A stretch of 64,000 bases of DNA. It comes from Usitatibacter palustris. GTDB taxonomy: Bacteria; Pseudomonadota; Gammaproteobacteria; Burkholderiales; Usitatibacteraceae. The notes below the pieces were generated by a model, which did not search any database, was not told the origin of the DNA, and saw only the letters and a list, made by a program, of their open reading frames with translations. Of the stretch, positions 26,865-34,912 are shown piece after piece (position 1 is the first letter of the stretch; every line of letters starts with the position of its first letter). The translations under genes and the position numbers were made by a program. The stretch spans positions 1,736,001 through 1,800,000 of the forward strand of contig NZ_CP053073.1 in NCBI RefSeq assembly GCF_013003985.1, in the 5' to 3' direction.

Positions 26865-27569
26865 ATGAACGAGGTGCTGCGCGTCGCGAACCTGCACGCC
26901 TGGTACGGCGAATCGCACGTGCTGCACGGCGTGGACTTCGTCGTGAACAAGGGTGAGGTGGTCACGCTGCTGGGCCGCAACGGCGCAGGGCGCACCTCCA
27001 CGTTCAAGTCGATCCTGGGCCTCGTGGGAAAACGCACCGGCTCGATCGTCGTCAATGGCGTCGAGACCGTGACGATGCCCACGCACCGAATCGCGCGCCT
27101 GGGCATCGGCTACGTCCCCGAGGAGCGCGCGATCTTCTCGAGCCTTTCGGTGGAGGAGAACCTCATGCTGCCGCCCGTGATCGGCGAGGGCGGCATGAGC
27201 GTCGATGAGATCTACGAGATGTTTCCCAACCTGCGCGAGCGCCGCTCGACCGCGCAGGGCACCAAGCTTTCCGGCGGCGAGCAGCAGATGCTCGCGATGG
27301 CGCGCATCCTTCGCACCGGCGCGCACCTGCTGCTGCTCGATGAGATCACCGAGGGCCTCGCGCCCGTGATCGTGCAAGCACTCGGCCGCGTGATCGTGAA
27401 GCTCAAGGAACGCGGCTTCACCATCGTGCTGGTGGAACAGAACTTCCGGTTCGCGGCCCCGCTCGCGGACCGGCATTACGTGATGGAGCATGGAAGAATC
27501 GCGGAAACCCTTTCCGCGTCGGAACTCGAATCGAAGACACAGTTGCTTCACGAGTACCTGGGTGTTTAA
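26865..27569 (+). CDS. livF: Branched-chain amino acid ABC transporter ATP-binding protein LivF
   Basis: This 234-residue second ATPase of the Liv transporter shows the usual features: YVPEERAIFSSLSVEENL (Q-loop region), signature LSGGEQQMLAMAR and the H-loop region VEQNF. Two core motifs differ from the consensus. Walker A reads GRNGAGRTS, with Arg in place of the nucleotide-binding Lys (codon CGC). Walker B reads LLLLDEITEGL, with Ile instead of Pro. The rest of the protein is intact and the gene sits in an otherwise normal operon, so this looks like a subfamily trait, not decay. Confidence 0.93.
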   Translation: MNEVLRVANLHAWYGESHVLHGVDFVVNKGEVVTLLGRNGAGRTSTFKSILGLVGKRTGSIVVNGVETVTMPTHRIARLGIGYVPEERAIFSSLSVEENLMLPPVIGEGGMSVDEIYEMFPNLRERRSTAQGTKLSGGEQQMLAMARILRTGAHLLLLDEITEGLAPVIVQALGRVIVKLKERGFTIVLVEQNFRFAAPLADRHYVMEHGRIAETLSASELESKTQLLHEYLGV

Positions 27570-27587
27570 AACATGAGGAGAAACCAC

Positions 27588-28799
27588 ATGAAATTGAATC
27601 GCAAGCTGCTCGCTGTCGCCATCGCCGCGTTGTCGGCCGGTGCAGCCCACGCCCAGATCTCGGGCAACGTCGTGAAGATCGGCATCCTGAACGACCAGTC
27701 GAGCCTGTACGCCGACCTCGGCGGCCAGGGTTCGGTCACCGCGGCGAAGATGGCCATCGAAGACTTCAAGGCGAAGGAGAAGGGCCTCACCGTCGAGGTC
27801 GTCTTCGCCGACCACCAGAACAAGGCCGACGTCGGCTCGCAGATCGCGAGCAAGTGGTACGACGCCGAGGGCGTGGACGTGATCGTCGACGTGCCCAACT
27901 CCGGTGTCGCGCTCGCGATCGCCGCGCTCACGAAGGACAAGGGCAAGGCGTTCATCAACTCCGGCGCCGCGTCCTCGGACCTCACGGGCAAGGCGTGCTC
28001 GCCCAACACGGTCCACTGGACCTACGACACCTGGATGCTCGCCAACGGCACGGGCAGCGCGATCGTGAAGCGCGGCGGCGATTCCTGGTTCTTCCTCACG
28101 GCGGACTACGCCTTCGGCCACGCCCTCGAGCGCGACACCGAAGCCGTGGTGCTGAAGGCCGGCGGCAAGGTCGTTGCGAAGGTGCGCCATCCGCTCAACA
28201 CGCAGGACTTCTCGTCGTTCCTGCTGCAGGCGCAGGCGTCCAAGGCCAAGATCGTCGGCCTCGCCAACGCCGGCGGCGACACGATCAACTCGATCAAGCA
28301 GGCCTCCGAGTTCGGCATCGTGAAGGGCGGCCAGAACCTCGCGGGCCTCCTCGTGTTCCTGTCCGACGTGCATGGCCTGGGCCTCGACAAGGCGCAGGGC
28401 CTGATCCTCACCAACACGTTCTACTGGGATCTCAACGATTCCACGCGCGCCTGGTCAAAGCGCTTCGCTGCGGCCAACGGCAACAAACAGCCGACGATGG
28501 TCCAGGCCGGCGTGTACGCCGGTGTCCTGCACTACCTGAAGGCCGTCGCGGCGCTGAAGAGCGATGACGGCACGAAGGTGGTCGCGAAGATGAAGGAACT
28601 GCCGACGGATGATCCGCTGTTCGGCAAGGGCACGATCCGCGCCGACGGCCGCAAGATCCACCCGGCCTACCTCGTGGAAGTGAAGAAGCCCTCGGAGTCC
28701 AAGGGCCCGTACGACTACTACAAGGTCCTTGCGACCATCCCGGCCGACCAGGCGTTCCGCCCGATCGACGCGGGCGACTGCGCGATGGTCAAGAAGTAA
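27588..28799 (+). CDS. livK: Branched-chain amino acid ABC transporter substrate-binding protein
   Basis: This 403-residue periplasmic protein has a signal peptide (KLNRKLLAVAIAALSAGAAHAQ) and the type I periplasmic-binding fold of LivK/AmiC-like receptors: VVKIGILNDQSSLYADLGGQGS, then FADHQNKADVGSQIA and a conserved DTWML region. The start at 27588 is chosen because GAGGAGAAA lies six to ten bases upstream; an in-frame ATG at 27573 would place this ribosome site inside the gene. The ligand could be a branched-chain amino acid, an amide or an aromatic acid; that is not decided by the sequence. A hairpin follows, separating it from livHM. Confidence 0.92.
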   Translation: MKLNRKLLAVAIAALSAGAAHAQISGNVVKIGILNDQSSLYADLGGQGSVTAAKMAIEDFKAKEKGLTVEVVFADHQNKADVGSQIASKWYDAEGVDVIVDVPNSGVALAIAALTKDKGKAFINSGAASSDLTGKACSPNTVHWTYDTWMLANGTGSAIVKRGGDSWFFLTADYAFGHALERDTEAVVLKAGGKVVAKVRHPLNTQDFSSFLLQAQASKAKIVGLANAGGDTINSIKQASEFGIVKGGQNLAGLLVFLSDVHGLGLDKAQGLILTNTFYWDLNDSTRAWSKRFAAANGNKQPTMVQAGVYAGVLHYLKAVAALKSDDGTKVVAKMKELPTDDPLFGKGTIRADGRKIHPAYLVEVKKPSESKGPYDYYKVLATIPADQAFRPIDAGDCAMVKK

Positions 28800-28808
28800 G
28801 AAGAAATC

Positions 28809-28838
28809 ATCACCTCGGGGGGAAACCCTCGAGGTGAT
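28809..28838 (+). promoter_or_regulatory. Hairpin between livK and livH
   Basis: ATCACCTCG (28809-28817) pairs with CGAGGTGAT (28830-28838), with a loop of GGG-AAA-CCC character that can extend the stem. It lies ten bases after the livK stop and eight bases before the livH ATG. Only a short TTT follows. Such hairpins after binding-protein genes commonly protect the upstream mRNA or limit read-through. Confidence 0.6.
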
Positions 28839-28846
28839 TTCATGAC

Positions 28847-29731
28847 ATGAACGAAATCTTCGGCGTCCCCACCCAGGCCCTCTTCGGCCAGCTCCTCATC
28901 GGGCTGATCAACGGGAGCTTCTACGCGCTCCTGTCGCTGGGGCTCGCGGTGATCTTCGGGCTGCTGAACATCATCAATTTCACGCACGGCGCGCAGTACA
29001 TGATGGGCGCGTTCGTGGCGTACTTCCTCGCGAGCAAGGCGGGGATGGGTTACTGGTGGGCGCTCCTCGTCGTGCCGCTCGTCGTGGGCGCCACGGGGGT
29101 CGTGATCGAGCGGCTGATGCTCTCGAAGCTCTACAAGCTCGACCACCTCTACGGGCTGCTGCTCACGTTCGGCCTGGCCCTCATCATCGAAGGCGCGTTC
29201 CGCCACCAGTTCGGCTCGGCGGGCCTCCCTTATTCGATGCCCGACCAGCTGGTCGGCGTCTTCAACCTGGGCTTCATGTTCCTGCCCAAGTATCGCGGCT
29301 GGGTGATCATCGCTTCGCTCGTGATCTGCCTCGCGACCTGGTTCCTGATCGAGCGCACGCGCCTGGGGGCGAACCTGCGTGCGGCCACGGAGAACCCGAC
29401 GATCGTGCAGGCCTTCGGCGTGAACGTGCCGCGCATGATCACGCTCACGTACGGATTCGGCGTCGGCCTCGCGGCCCTCGCAGGCGTATTTGCGGCGCCG
29501 ATCTACCAGGTGAGCCCGCAGATGGGCTCGTCGCTCATCATCGTGGTGTTCGCCGTGGTCGTGATCGGCGGCATGGGGTCCATCCTGGGCTCGATCATCA
29601 CCGGCTTCGGGCTCGGCATCATCGAGGGGCTTACGAAGGTTTTCTACCCCGAGGCGTCGAACACCGTGATCTTCGTGATCATGGCGATCGTCCTCATGAT
29701 CCGCCCGCAAGGGCTCTTCGGGCAGCGCTGA
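28847..29731 (+). CDS. livH: Branched-chain amino acid ABC transporter permease LivH
   Basis: This 294-residue inner-membrane permease has about eight hydrophobic segments. Family motifs are LLIGLINGSFYALLSLGLAVIFG, NFTHGAQYMMGAF, LLLTFGLALIIEG, the long cytoplasmic loop LRAATENPTIVQAFGVNV (the EAA-like contact with the ATPases), and VVIGGMGSILGSIITGFGLG. It pairs with LivM, which follows one base after its stop. Confidence 0.94.
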   Translation: MNEIFGVPTQALFGQLLIGLINGSFYALLSLGLAVIFGLLNIINFTHGAQYMMGAFVAYFLASKAGMGYWWALLVVPLVVGATGVVIERLMLSKLYKLDHLYGLLLTFGLALIIEGAFRHQFGSAGLPYSMPDQLVGVFNLGFMFLPKYRGWVIIASLVICLATWFLIERTRLGANLRAATENPTIVQAFGVNVPRMITLTYGFGVGLAALAGVFAAPIYQVSPQMGSSLIIVVFAVVVIGGMGSILGSIITGFGLGIIEGLTKVFYPEASNTVIFVIMAIVLMIRPQGLFGQR

Positions 29732-29732
29732 C

Positions 29733-30698
29733 ATGGCCGCCATCGACCCGCCCCCGATCTCGCAAGCCGCCTGGGACGAGCGCTACCACCGCCGCGCCTT
29801 CGTGGTGATGATGGTGATGTTCATCCTCGCGCCCGCGGTCGTGTATCCGGTCTTCCTCATGAAGGCGCTGTGCTTCGCGCTCTTCGCCTGCGCGTTCAAC
29901 CTGCTGATCGGCTTCGGCGGGCTGCTCTCGTTCGGCCACGCGATGTTCCTCGGCATGGCGGGATACATCTGCGCGCATGCGGCGAAGGTCTGGGGCTTCC
30001 CGCCTGAACTGGCGATCCTTGCCGGCACTGCGTTCTCGACTGCGCTGGGTTTCGTCGCGGGCCTGATCGCCATCCGCCGCCAGGGCATCTACTTCGCGAT
30101 GATCACGCTGGCACTCGCGCAGATGATCTTCTTCTACTGCCTGCAGGCGCCCTTCACCGGCGGCGAGGACGGCATCCAGTCGGTGCCGCGCGGGAAGCTC
30201 CTGGGCTTCCTCGATCTCCACAACGTGCACGTCCTCTACTACACGGTGCTCGCGATCTTCACGGGCGGGTTCCTGCTCATCTACCGGATCATCCATTCGC
30301 CTTTCGGCCAGGTGCTGAAGGCCATCCGCGAGAACGAGCCGCGCGCCATCTCCCTGGGCTACAAGACCGAGCGCTACAAGCTGGTCGCGTTCGTGGCTTC
30401 GGCCGCGCTCACGGGTCTTGCCGGCGCCACCAAGGCCATCGTCTTCCAGCTCGCCTCGATCACCGACGTGCAGTGGCAGATGTCGGGCGAGGTCGTGCTG
30501 ATGACGCTGCTCGGCGGCATGGGCACGGTGTTCGGTCCGGTCGCGGGCGCCTTCGCGATCATCTCGATGGAGTACTACCTCGCGGAGCTGGGCGCCTGGT
30601 TCACGATCGCGCAGGGCATCATCTTCGTGGTCTGCGTCCTCGCGTTCCGCCGCGGCATCCTCGGCGAATTCGAAGCCTGGCTTCGCAATCGGAAATAA
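29733..30698 (+). CDS. livM: Branched-chain amino acid ABC transporter permease LivM
   Basis: This 321-residue permease forms the second membrane half of the Liv transporter. It shows the LivM motifs NLLIGFGGLLSFGHAMFLGMAGY, AIRRQGIYFAMITLALAQM and the cytoplasmic loop VLKAIRENEPRAISLGY, then VLMTLLGGMGTVFGPVAGA. The N-terminus of about 30 residues before the first helix is polar. It is the last gene of the operon; a double hairpin with T-runs lies directly after its stop. Confidence 0.94.
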   Translation: MAAIDPPPISQAAWDERYHRRAFVVMMVMFILAPAVVYPVFLMKALCFALFACAFNLLIGFGGLLSFGHAMFLGMAGYICAHAAKVWGFPPELAILAGTAFSTALGFVAGLIAIRRQGIYFAMITLALAQMIFFYCLQAPFTGGEDGIQSVPRGKLLGFLDLHNVHVLYYTVLAIFTGGFLLIYRIIHSPFGQVLKAIRENEPRAISLGYKTERYKLVAFVASAALTGLAGATKAIVFQLASITDVQWQMSGEVVLMTLLGGMGTVFGPVAGAFAIISMEYYLAELGAWFTIAQGIIFVVCVLAFRRGILGEFEAWLRNRK

Positions 30699-30741
30699 AG
30701 GGGACAGTCCCCTTTTCCGAAATGGGGACTGTCCCTTTTTT
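30697..30741 (+). terminator. Tandem GGGGACAG hairpins after livM
   Basis: The first unit is AAAGGGGA-CAG-TCCCCTTT (30697-30715) and starts within the livM stop codon. The second, GGGA-CTG-TCCC followed by TTTTTT (30725-30741), is nearly the reverse complement of the first. Together they form a compact inverted pair that should end livM transcription. It resembles the terminator at 13459-13483. It ends only three bases before the ATG at 30745, so that gene has almost no leader outside it. Confidence 0.75.
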
Positions 30742-30744
30742 CTG

Positions 30745-32334
30745 ATGGACCGCAATCCCGCCAACTTCGCGCCGCTGTCGCCTGTCACGTTTCTCGCGCG
30801 GGCGGCCGAGGTCTATCCGGGCAAGGTCGCGATTCGCCACGGCGCGCAGTCCATCACCTATCGGCAGTTCGATGAGCGCGTTCGCCGCTTTGCTTCCGCA
30901 TTGGTGAAGCGCGGCATCGTTCATGGCGATACCGTCGCGACTGTGGCGCCGAACGTTCCCGCGCAACTCGAGGCGCACTACGCCGTGCCGGGTCTGGGCG
31001 CCGTTCTTAACGCGATCAACTACCGGCTTGACGCGAGGACCATCGCGTTCATCCTCGATCACGGGGAGGCGAAGATCCTTCTCGTCGACGGTGAGTTCGC
31101 GCCGGTCGTTGCCGAGGCGCTCAAGCTCTGCAAAGCGAAGCCCCTGGTCGTGGACGTCGACGACGGCGTCGGCCCGTGCATTGGTTCGATGACCTACGCG
31201 GATTTGCTGGAGGAGGGCGACGCGGCATTCGAGCTGCCCGGTCCGCGGGACGAGTGGGATTCGATGTGCCTGCTCTACACCTCGGGCACGACGGGCGACC
31301 CGAAGGGCGTGGTCTATCACCATCGCGGCGGCTACCTCAATTCGCTCGGCAACGCGTTGATGTTCGGCCTCTCCGCGGAGTCCGTGTATCTCTGGACGCT
31401 GCCGATGTTCCATTGCAGCGGCTGGTCGTACACCTGGGCGGTCACGGCCGTCGGCGGCACGCACATTTGCCTGCGCCGGGTCGATCCCGCGCTGATCTTC
31501 CCGGCCATTCGCGATCACGGCGTCACGCACCTGTGCGGTGCGCCGATCGTGTTGAACATGCTGGTCCACGCACCCGATGCGGTGAAGCTGCGCTTCGACC
31601 ATGCCATCGAAGTCGCGACGGGTGGGGCCGCGCCGCCTTCGGCGGTGATCGAAGGCATGGAGCGGATGGGCTTTCGCGTGACGCACCTGTACGGACTCAC
31701 CGAAAGCTACGGACCCGCAACGCTGTGCGCGTGGCAGGACGAATGGAACGACCTGCCGCTCGAGCAGCGCGCGCGCCTCATGGCGCGCCAGGGCGTTCGC
31801 TATCCGACGCTCTCCGGCATGCAGGTGGCTGATCCGGAGACGCACGAGCCCGTGCCGCGCGATGGCGCAACGCTGGGGGAAGTGATGCTTCGCGGCCACA
31901 CGATCATGAAGGGTTATTTCAAGAACCCCCGCGCCACGGAGGAAGCGTTCCGCGAGGGCTGGTACCACTCGGGTGACCTCGCGGTCTGGCATCCGGACAA
32001 CTACATCGAGGTGAAGGACCGCTCCAAGGACATCATCATCTCGGGCGGGGAGAACATCTCGTCGCTGGAATTGGAAGAGTGCCTTTACCGTCATCCGAAG
32101 GTGATGGAAGCCGCGGTAGTCGCGCGGCCCGATGACAAGTGGGGCGAGACGCCCTGCGCGTTCGTGACGCTGAAGCCCGGTGCGTCGGCCACGGTCGAGG
32201 AAATCGTCGCGTGGTGCCGCGAGCACGTCGCGGGATTCAAGATTCCGAAGACGGTCGTGTTCGGCGCGCTGCCCAAGACCTCGACCGGGAAGATCCAGAA
32301 ATTCATCCTGCGCGAACAAGCGCGCACACTCTGA
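30745..32334 (+). CDS. Acyl-CoA synthetase (AMP-forming), copy 2
   Basis: A 529-residue paralogue of the protein at 16961, similar along its whole length and with the same MDRNPAN start. Motifs are YTSGTTGDPKGVVYHHRG, YGLTESYGP, YHSGDLAV, DRSKDIIISGGENISS and PKTSTGKIQKFILRE with the catalytic Lys. It probably activates a short- or medium-chain acid; its place right after the liv operon hints at acids from branched-chain amino acid breakdown, but that is inference. The ATG lies three bases after the livM terminator and no good ribosome site is visible, so its expression signal is unclear. Confidence 0.9.
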   Translation: MDRNPANFAPLSPVTFLARAAEVYPGKVAIRHGAQSITYRQFDERVRRFASALVKRGIVHGDTVATVAPNVPAQLEAHYAVPGLGAVLNAINYRLDARTIAFILDHGEAKILLVDGEFAPVVAEALKLCKAKPLVVDVDDGVGPCIGSMTYADLLEEGDAAFELPGPRDEWDSMCLLYTSGTTGDPKGVVYHHRGGYLNSLGNALMFGLSAESVYLWTLPMFHCSGWSYTWAVTAVGGTHICLRRVDPALIFPAIRDHGVTHLCGAPIVLNMLVHAPDAVKLRFDHAIEVATGGAAPPSAVIEGMERMGFRVTHLYGLTESYGPATLCAWQDEWNDLPLEQRARLMARQGVRYPTLSGMQVADPETHEPVPRDGATLGEVMLRGHTIMKGYFKNPRATEEAFREGWYHSGDLAVWHPDNYIEVKDRSKDIIISGGENISSLELEECLYRHPKVMEAAVVARPDDKWGETPCAFVTLKPGASATVEEIVAWCREHVAGFKIPKTVVFGALPKTSTGKIQKFILREQARTL

Positions 32335-32335
32335 C

Positions 32336-34150
32336 ATGCCTGTCCTGCAACTATCGGAAGTCTGCCTCGCCTACGGCCACGTGGCACTGCTCGATCACGT
32401 GGACCTCGTCGTGGAGGAGGGCGAGCGCATCGGCCTCATCGGGCGCAATGGCACCGGTAAATCGAGTCTCCTGAAAATCGTCACCGGCCAGGCCGCCGCG
32501 GACGACGGCCGCGTGTGGGTTTCGCCTGACACGAGGGTCGTGAGCGTCGCGCAGGAGCCCGCGCTCGAACCGGGCGACACCGTCTACGATGCGGCCGCCG
32601 CACCGCTCCTTGCGCTGCTTCACGAGGGCGAGGACTGGTCCGCGAAGCATCGCGTCGAGGGTTTGCTCGAACGCCTGCACCTGGATCCACAGCAGAAGGT
32701 CGCGTCGCTCTCGGGCGGGCAGAAGAAGCGCACCGCGCTCGCCGCGGCGCTCGCGACGGAGCCGCAGCTCCTGCTCCTCGACGAGCCCACCAATCACCTC
32801 GATGTGGCCGCGATCGAATGGCTCGAGGAAACGCTCGCCGCCTTCAACGGGGCGCTGATCGTGGTGACCCACGACCGGCGCTTCCTCGACCGCATCGCGA
32901 CGCGCATCGTCGAGCTCGACCGCGGAAGGCTGCTTTCGTATCCCGGAAACTTCGGCGCCTACGAGACGCGAAAGGCCGAGCAGCTCGCGATCGAGGCGGT
33001 CGAGAACCGCAAGTTCGACAAGGTCCTCGCGCAGGAAGAGGCGTGGATCCGCAAGGGTGTGGAAGCGCGGCGCACGCGCAACGAAGGCCGCGTGCGCAGG
33101 CTCGATGCGCTTCGCGCCGAGCGCGCCGCGCGCCGTGATCGCTTGGGCGGCGTGGAGCTCACGCTCTCCGCCGGCGAGCGCTCCGGCAAGCTCGTGGCCG
33201 AGCTCGAGCACGTCACCAAGCGCTATGGCGATCGCGCCATCGTCCACGATTACTCCGACCGAATCATGCGCGGCGACAAGATCGGTCTCATCGGGCCTAA
33301 CGGCAGCGGCAAGACGACGCTGCTGAAGCTGATCCTGGGCGAGCTCGAGCCCGACGAGGGCACGGTGCGCATGGGAAGCAAGGTGGCGGTCGCGTACTTC
33401 GACCAGTTCCGCGCGGCGCTCGACGAGGAAGCGACACTCGCCGACAGCATCTCCCAGGGCAGCGACTTCGTGGAAGTCGACGGCCAACGCCGCCATGTCA
33501 TCAGCTATCTCGAGAGCTTCCTCTTCCCGCCCGAGCGCGCCCGCGCGCCGGTGAAGTCCCTTTCAGGCGGTGAGCGCAATCGCCTTCTGCTCGCGCGCCT
33601 CTTCAGCCGCCCGGCCAACGTGCTCGCCCTCGACGAGCCCACGAACGATCTCGACATCGAGACGCTGGAGCTGCTCGAGTCGTTGCTGCAGGAATACCAC
33701 GGCACGGTCTTCCTCGTGAGCCACGACCGCGCGTTCCTCGACAACGTGGTGACGCAGACGATCGCGTTCGAAGGCGATGGCCACTGGAAGGAGTACGCCG
33801 GGGGTTACCTGGACTGGGAGCGGGCGCGGAAGGCCGCGGCGCGCGAAGAGCGCGACGAGCAACGCAAGGCCGATGCACGCGGCGCCGCCCCTGCGAAGGC
33901 ACAGCGCGTGAAGCTGTCCTTCAAGGAGACGCGCGAACTCGAACAGCTGCCCGCGCAGATGGAGGCGCTGGAATCGGAGCAGAAGGCGCTTGTTGCGCGC
34001 CTCGCCGACCCCGCGCTCTACCAGGACCGGACGGTGGACCTCAAGGCACTGAATACCCGTGCCGAGGAGATCGACGCCGAGCTCACCCGTTTGCTTACGC
34101 GGTGGGAATTGCTCGAGGCGAAGTCGACTCGAGGGTCGACTTCGTCCTGA
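32336..34150 (+). CDS. uup: ABC-F family ATPase, Uup-like
   Basis: This 604-residue soluble protein has two ABC domains and no membrane segments. Domain 1 has GRNGTGKSS, LSGGQKKRT and LLLLDEPTNHLD; domain 2 has GPNGSGKTT, LSGGERNRL and VLALDEPTNDLD. Between them is the charged linker of ABC-F proteins, and residues after about 520 form a coiled coil as in Uup, which acts on DNA or ribosomes. The last codons are encoded by a palindrome, and the TGA stop falls in a half-copy of the TCCTGAG repeat, so the C-terminal tail has probably been altered by repeat insertion. The start is one base after the preceding stop. Confidence 0.92.
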   Translation: MPVLQLSEVCLAYGHVALLDHVDLVVEEGERIGLIGRNGTGKSSLLKIVTGQAAADDGRVWVSPDTRVVSVAQEPALEPGDTVYDAAAAPLLALLHEGEDWSAKHRVEGLLERLHLDPQQKVASLSGGQKKRTALAAALATEPQLLLLDEPTNHLDVAAIEWLEETLAAFNGALIVVTHDRRFLDRIATRIVELDRGRLLSYPGNFGAYETRKAEQLAIEAVENRKFDKVLAQEEAWIRKGVEARRTRNEGRVRRLDALRAERAARRDRLGGVELTLSAGERSGKLVAELEHVTKRYGDRAIVHDYSDRIMRGDKIGLIGPNGSGKTTLLKLILGELEPDEGTVRMGSKVAVAYFDQFRAALDEEATLADSISQGSDFVEVDGQRRHVISYLESFLFPPERARAPVKSLSGGERNRLLLARLFSRPANVLALDEPTNDLDIETLELLESLLQEYHGTVFLVSHDRAFLDNVVTQTIAFEGDGHWKEYAGGYLDWERARKAAAREERDEQRKADARGAAPAKAQRVKLSFKETRELEQLPAQMEALESEQKALVARLADPALYQDRTVDLKALNTRAEEIDAELTRLLTRWELLEAKSTRGSTSS

Positions 34151-34172
34151 GCGCAGACGAAGGAGCTGCTTC
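34119..34172. repeat. Palindrome plus half-copy of the TGTCATCCTGAG-family repeat at the end of uup
   Basis: CGAAGTCGAC (34119-34128) and GTCGACTTCG (34135-34144) form a perfect 10-bp stem around TCGAGG. Next to it lies TCCTGAGCGCAGACGAAGGA and CTGCTT (34145-34172), which matches the left arm of the family seen at 16854 and 36594. The uup stop codon is the TGA of TCCTGAG, and the element ends exactly at the convergent gene's stop codon (34173). Confidence 0.75.
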
Positions 34173-34802
34173 TTACTTCACGTACTTGAGATCCCACGAC
34201 TGCACGATCGGCGAGTGATCCTTGAGCGCCGGATCGACGAGTGAATAGTTGGAGATCGAGAGGCGCGTCTTGTCCGTGAACGGCAGGAGCTTCATCGTTC
34301 CCTGGGGCACGAATGAGGCGACGATCAGTCCCGCGCCCTTCTTGGCCTTGTATGGACCCGACTGCGAGTTCACGCAATTGACGGGCATTTCCTTGGACGG
34401 AGTCAGCACGAGGAACATCGTGTACTCCTTCTTGCGGTAATCCACGCTGAGATTGCCGCTCGCGGTGACCGGCACCTCGGTGGGTGCGGCCAGCTTGCAC
34501 GTGACTTCCATGTACTTGCCGTCGGCGCCCTTCGAGCTGGCGACCTGCTTGTAGTTGAAGGTCGTGAGCGTGATGGTTCCCGCCGGAGGGTTGTCATCGA
34601 GCTCGGCCATCGCATAGTCGGCCGTCACGCTCGTGAGCGGAATGCGGATCTTCGCGGCGCCCACGTACTCGTACGTGGTCCCGCCTTCCTTGGTCGAATA
34701 CGCGACCGACGCCGTGCCCTCGTAGTAGCCGAATTTCTGGGCAAGCGCGGGGGCGGTGCAGGTGAGCAGGCCGAGGAAGGCTGCGAGGGTCAATCGGGTC
34801 AT
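34173..34802 (-). CDS. Secreted protein of unknown function
   Basis: The 209-residue protein has a signal peptide (MTRLTLAAFLGLLTCTAPALAQ) and is otherwise rich in beta strands, with two cysteines that could form a disulfide (EVTCKLAAP and PVNCVNSQSG). I recognise no family. The start at 34802 is preferred because AAGGATCGCC precedes it and it gives a clean signal peptide; an in-frame ATG at 34829 would add nine residues. It is convergent with uup, and its promoter region is shared with the divergent etfBA operon. Confidence 0.75.
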   Translation of the reverse strand: MTRLTLAAFLGLLTCTAPALAQKFGYYEGTASVAYSTKEGGTTYEYVGAAKIRIPLTSVTADYAMAELDDNPPAGTITLTTFNYKQVASSKGADGKYMEVTCKLAAPTEVPVTASGNLSVDYRKKEYTMFLVLTPSKEMPVNCVNSQSGPYKAKKGAGLIVASFVPQGTMKLLPFTDKTRLSISNYSLVDPALKDHSPIVQSWDLKYVK

Positions 34803-34876
34803 GGCGATCCTTTTCGCGGTGCGGTTCATGGATTAAGAACGGGATCGACGGCGAGAAGCGGCCAACCGCGTTGGGC

Positions 34877-34882
34877 TATAAT
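34877..34882 (+). promoter_or_regulatory. -10 box of the etfBA promoter
   Basis: A consensus TATAAT lies 31 bases before the etfB ATG. No good TTGACA is found 16-18 bases upstream, so the promoter probably needs an activator or relies on a weak -35. The box touches the palindromic operator at 34882-34899. Confidence 0.6.
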
Positions 34883-34899
34883 TCAAACGCCCGTTTGAA
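34882..34899 (+). promoter_or_regulatory. PsrA-like operator in front of etfB
   Basis: A perfect 18-bp palindrome TTCAAACGCCCGTTTGAA begins at the last base of the -10 box and covers the expected transcription start. The core CAAAC-N4-GTTTG matches the (C/G)AAAC-N2-4-GTTT(G/C) consensus I recall for PsrA, a TetR-family regulator of fatty-acid oxidation genes that often controls etfBA. Its position implies repression. Confidence 0.65.
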
Positions 34900-34912
34900 C
34901 TCCCATTAGGCC

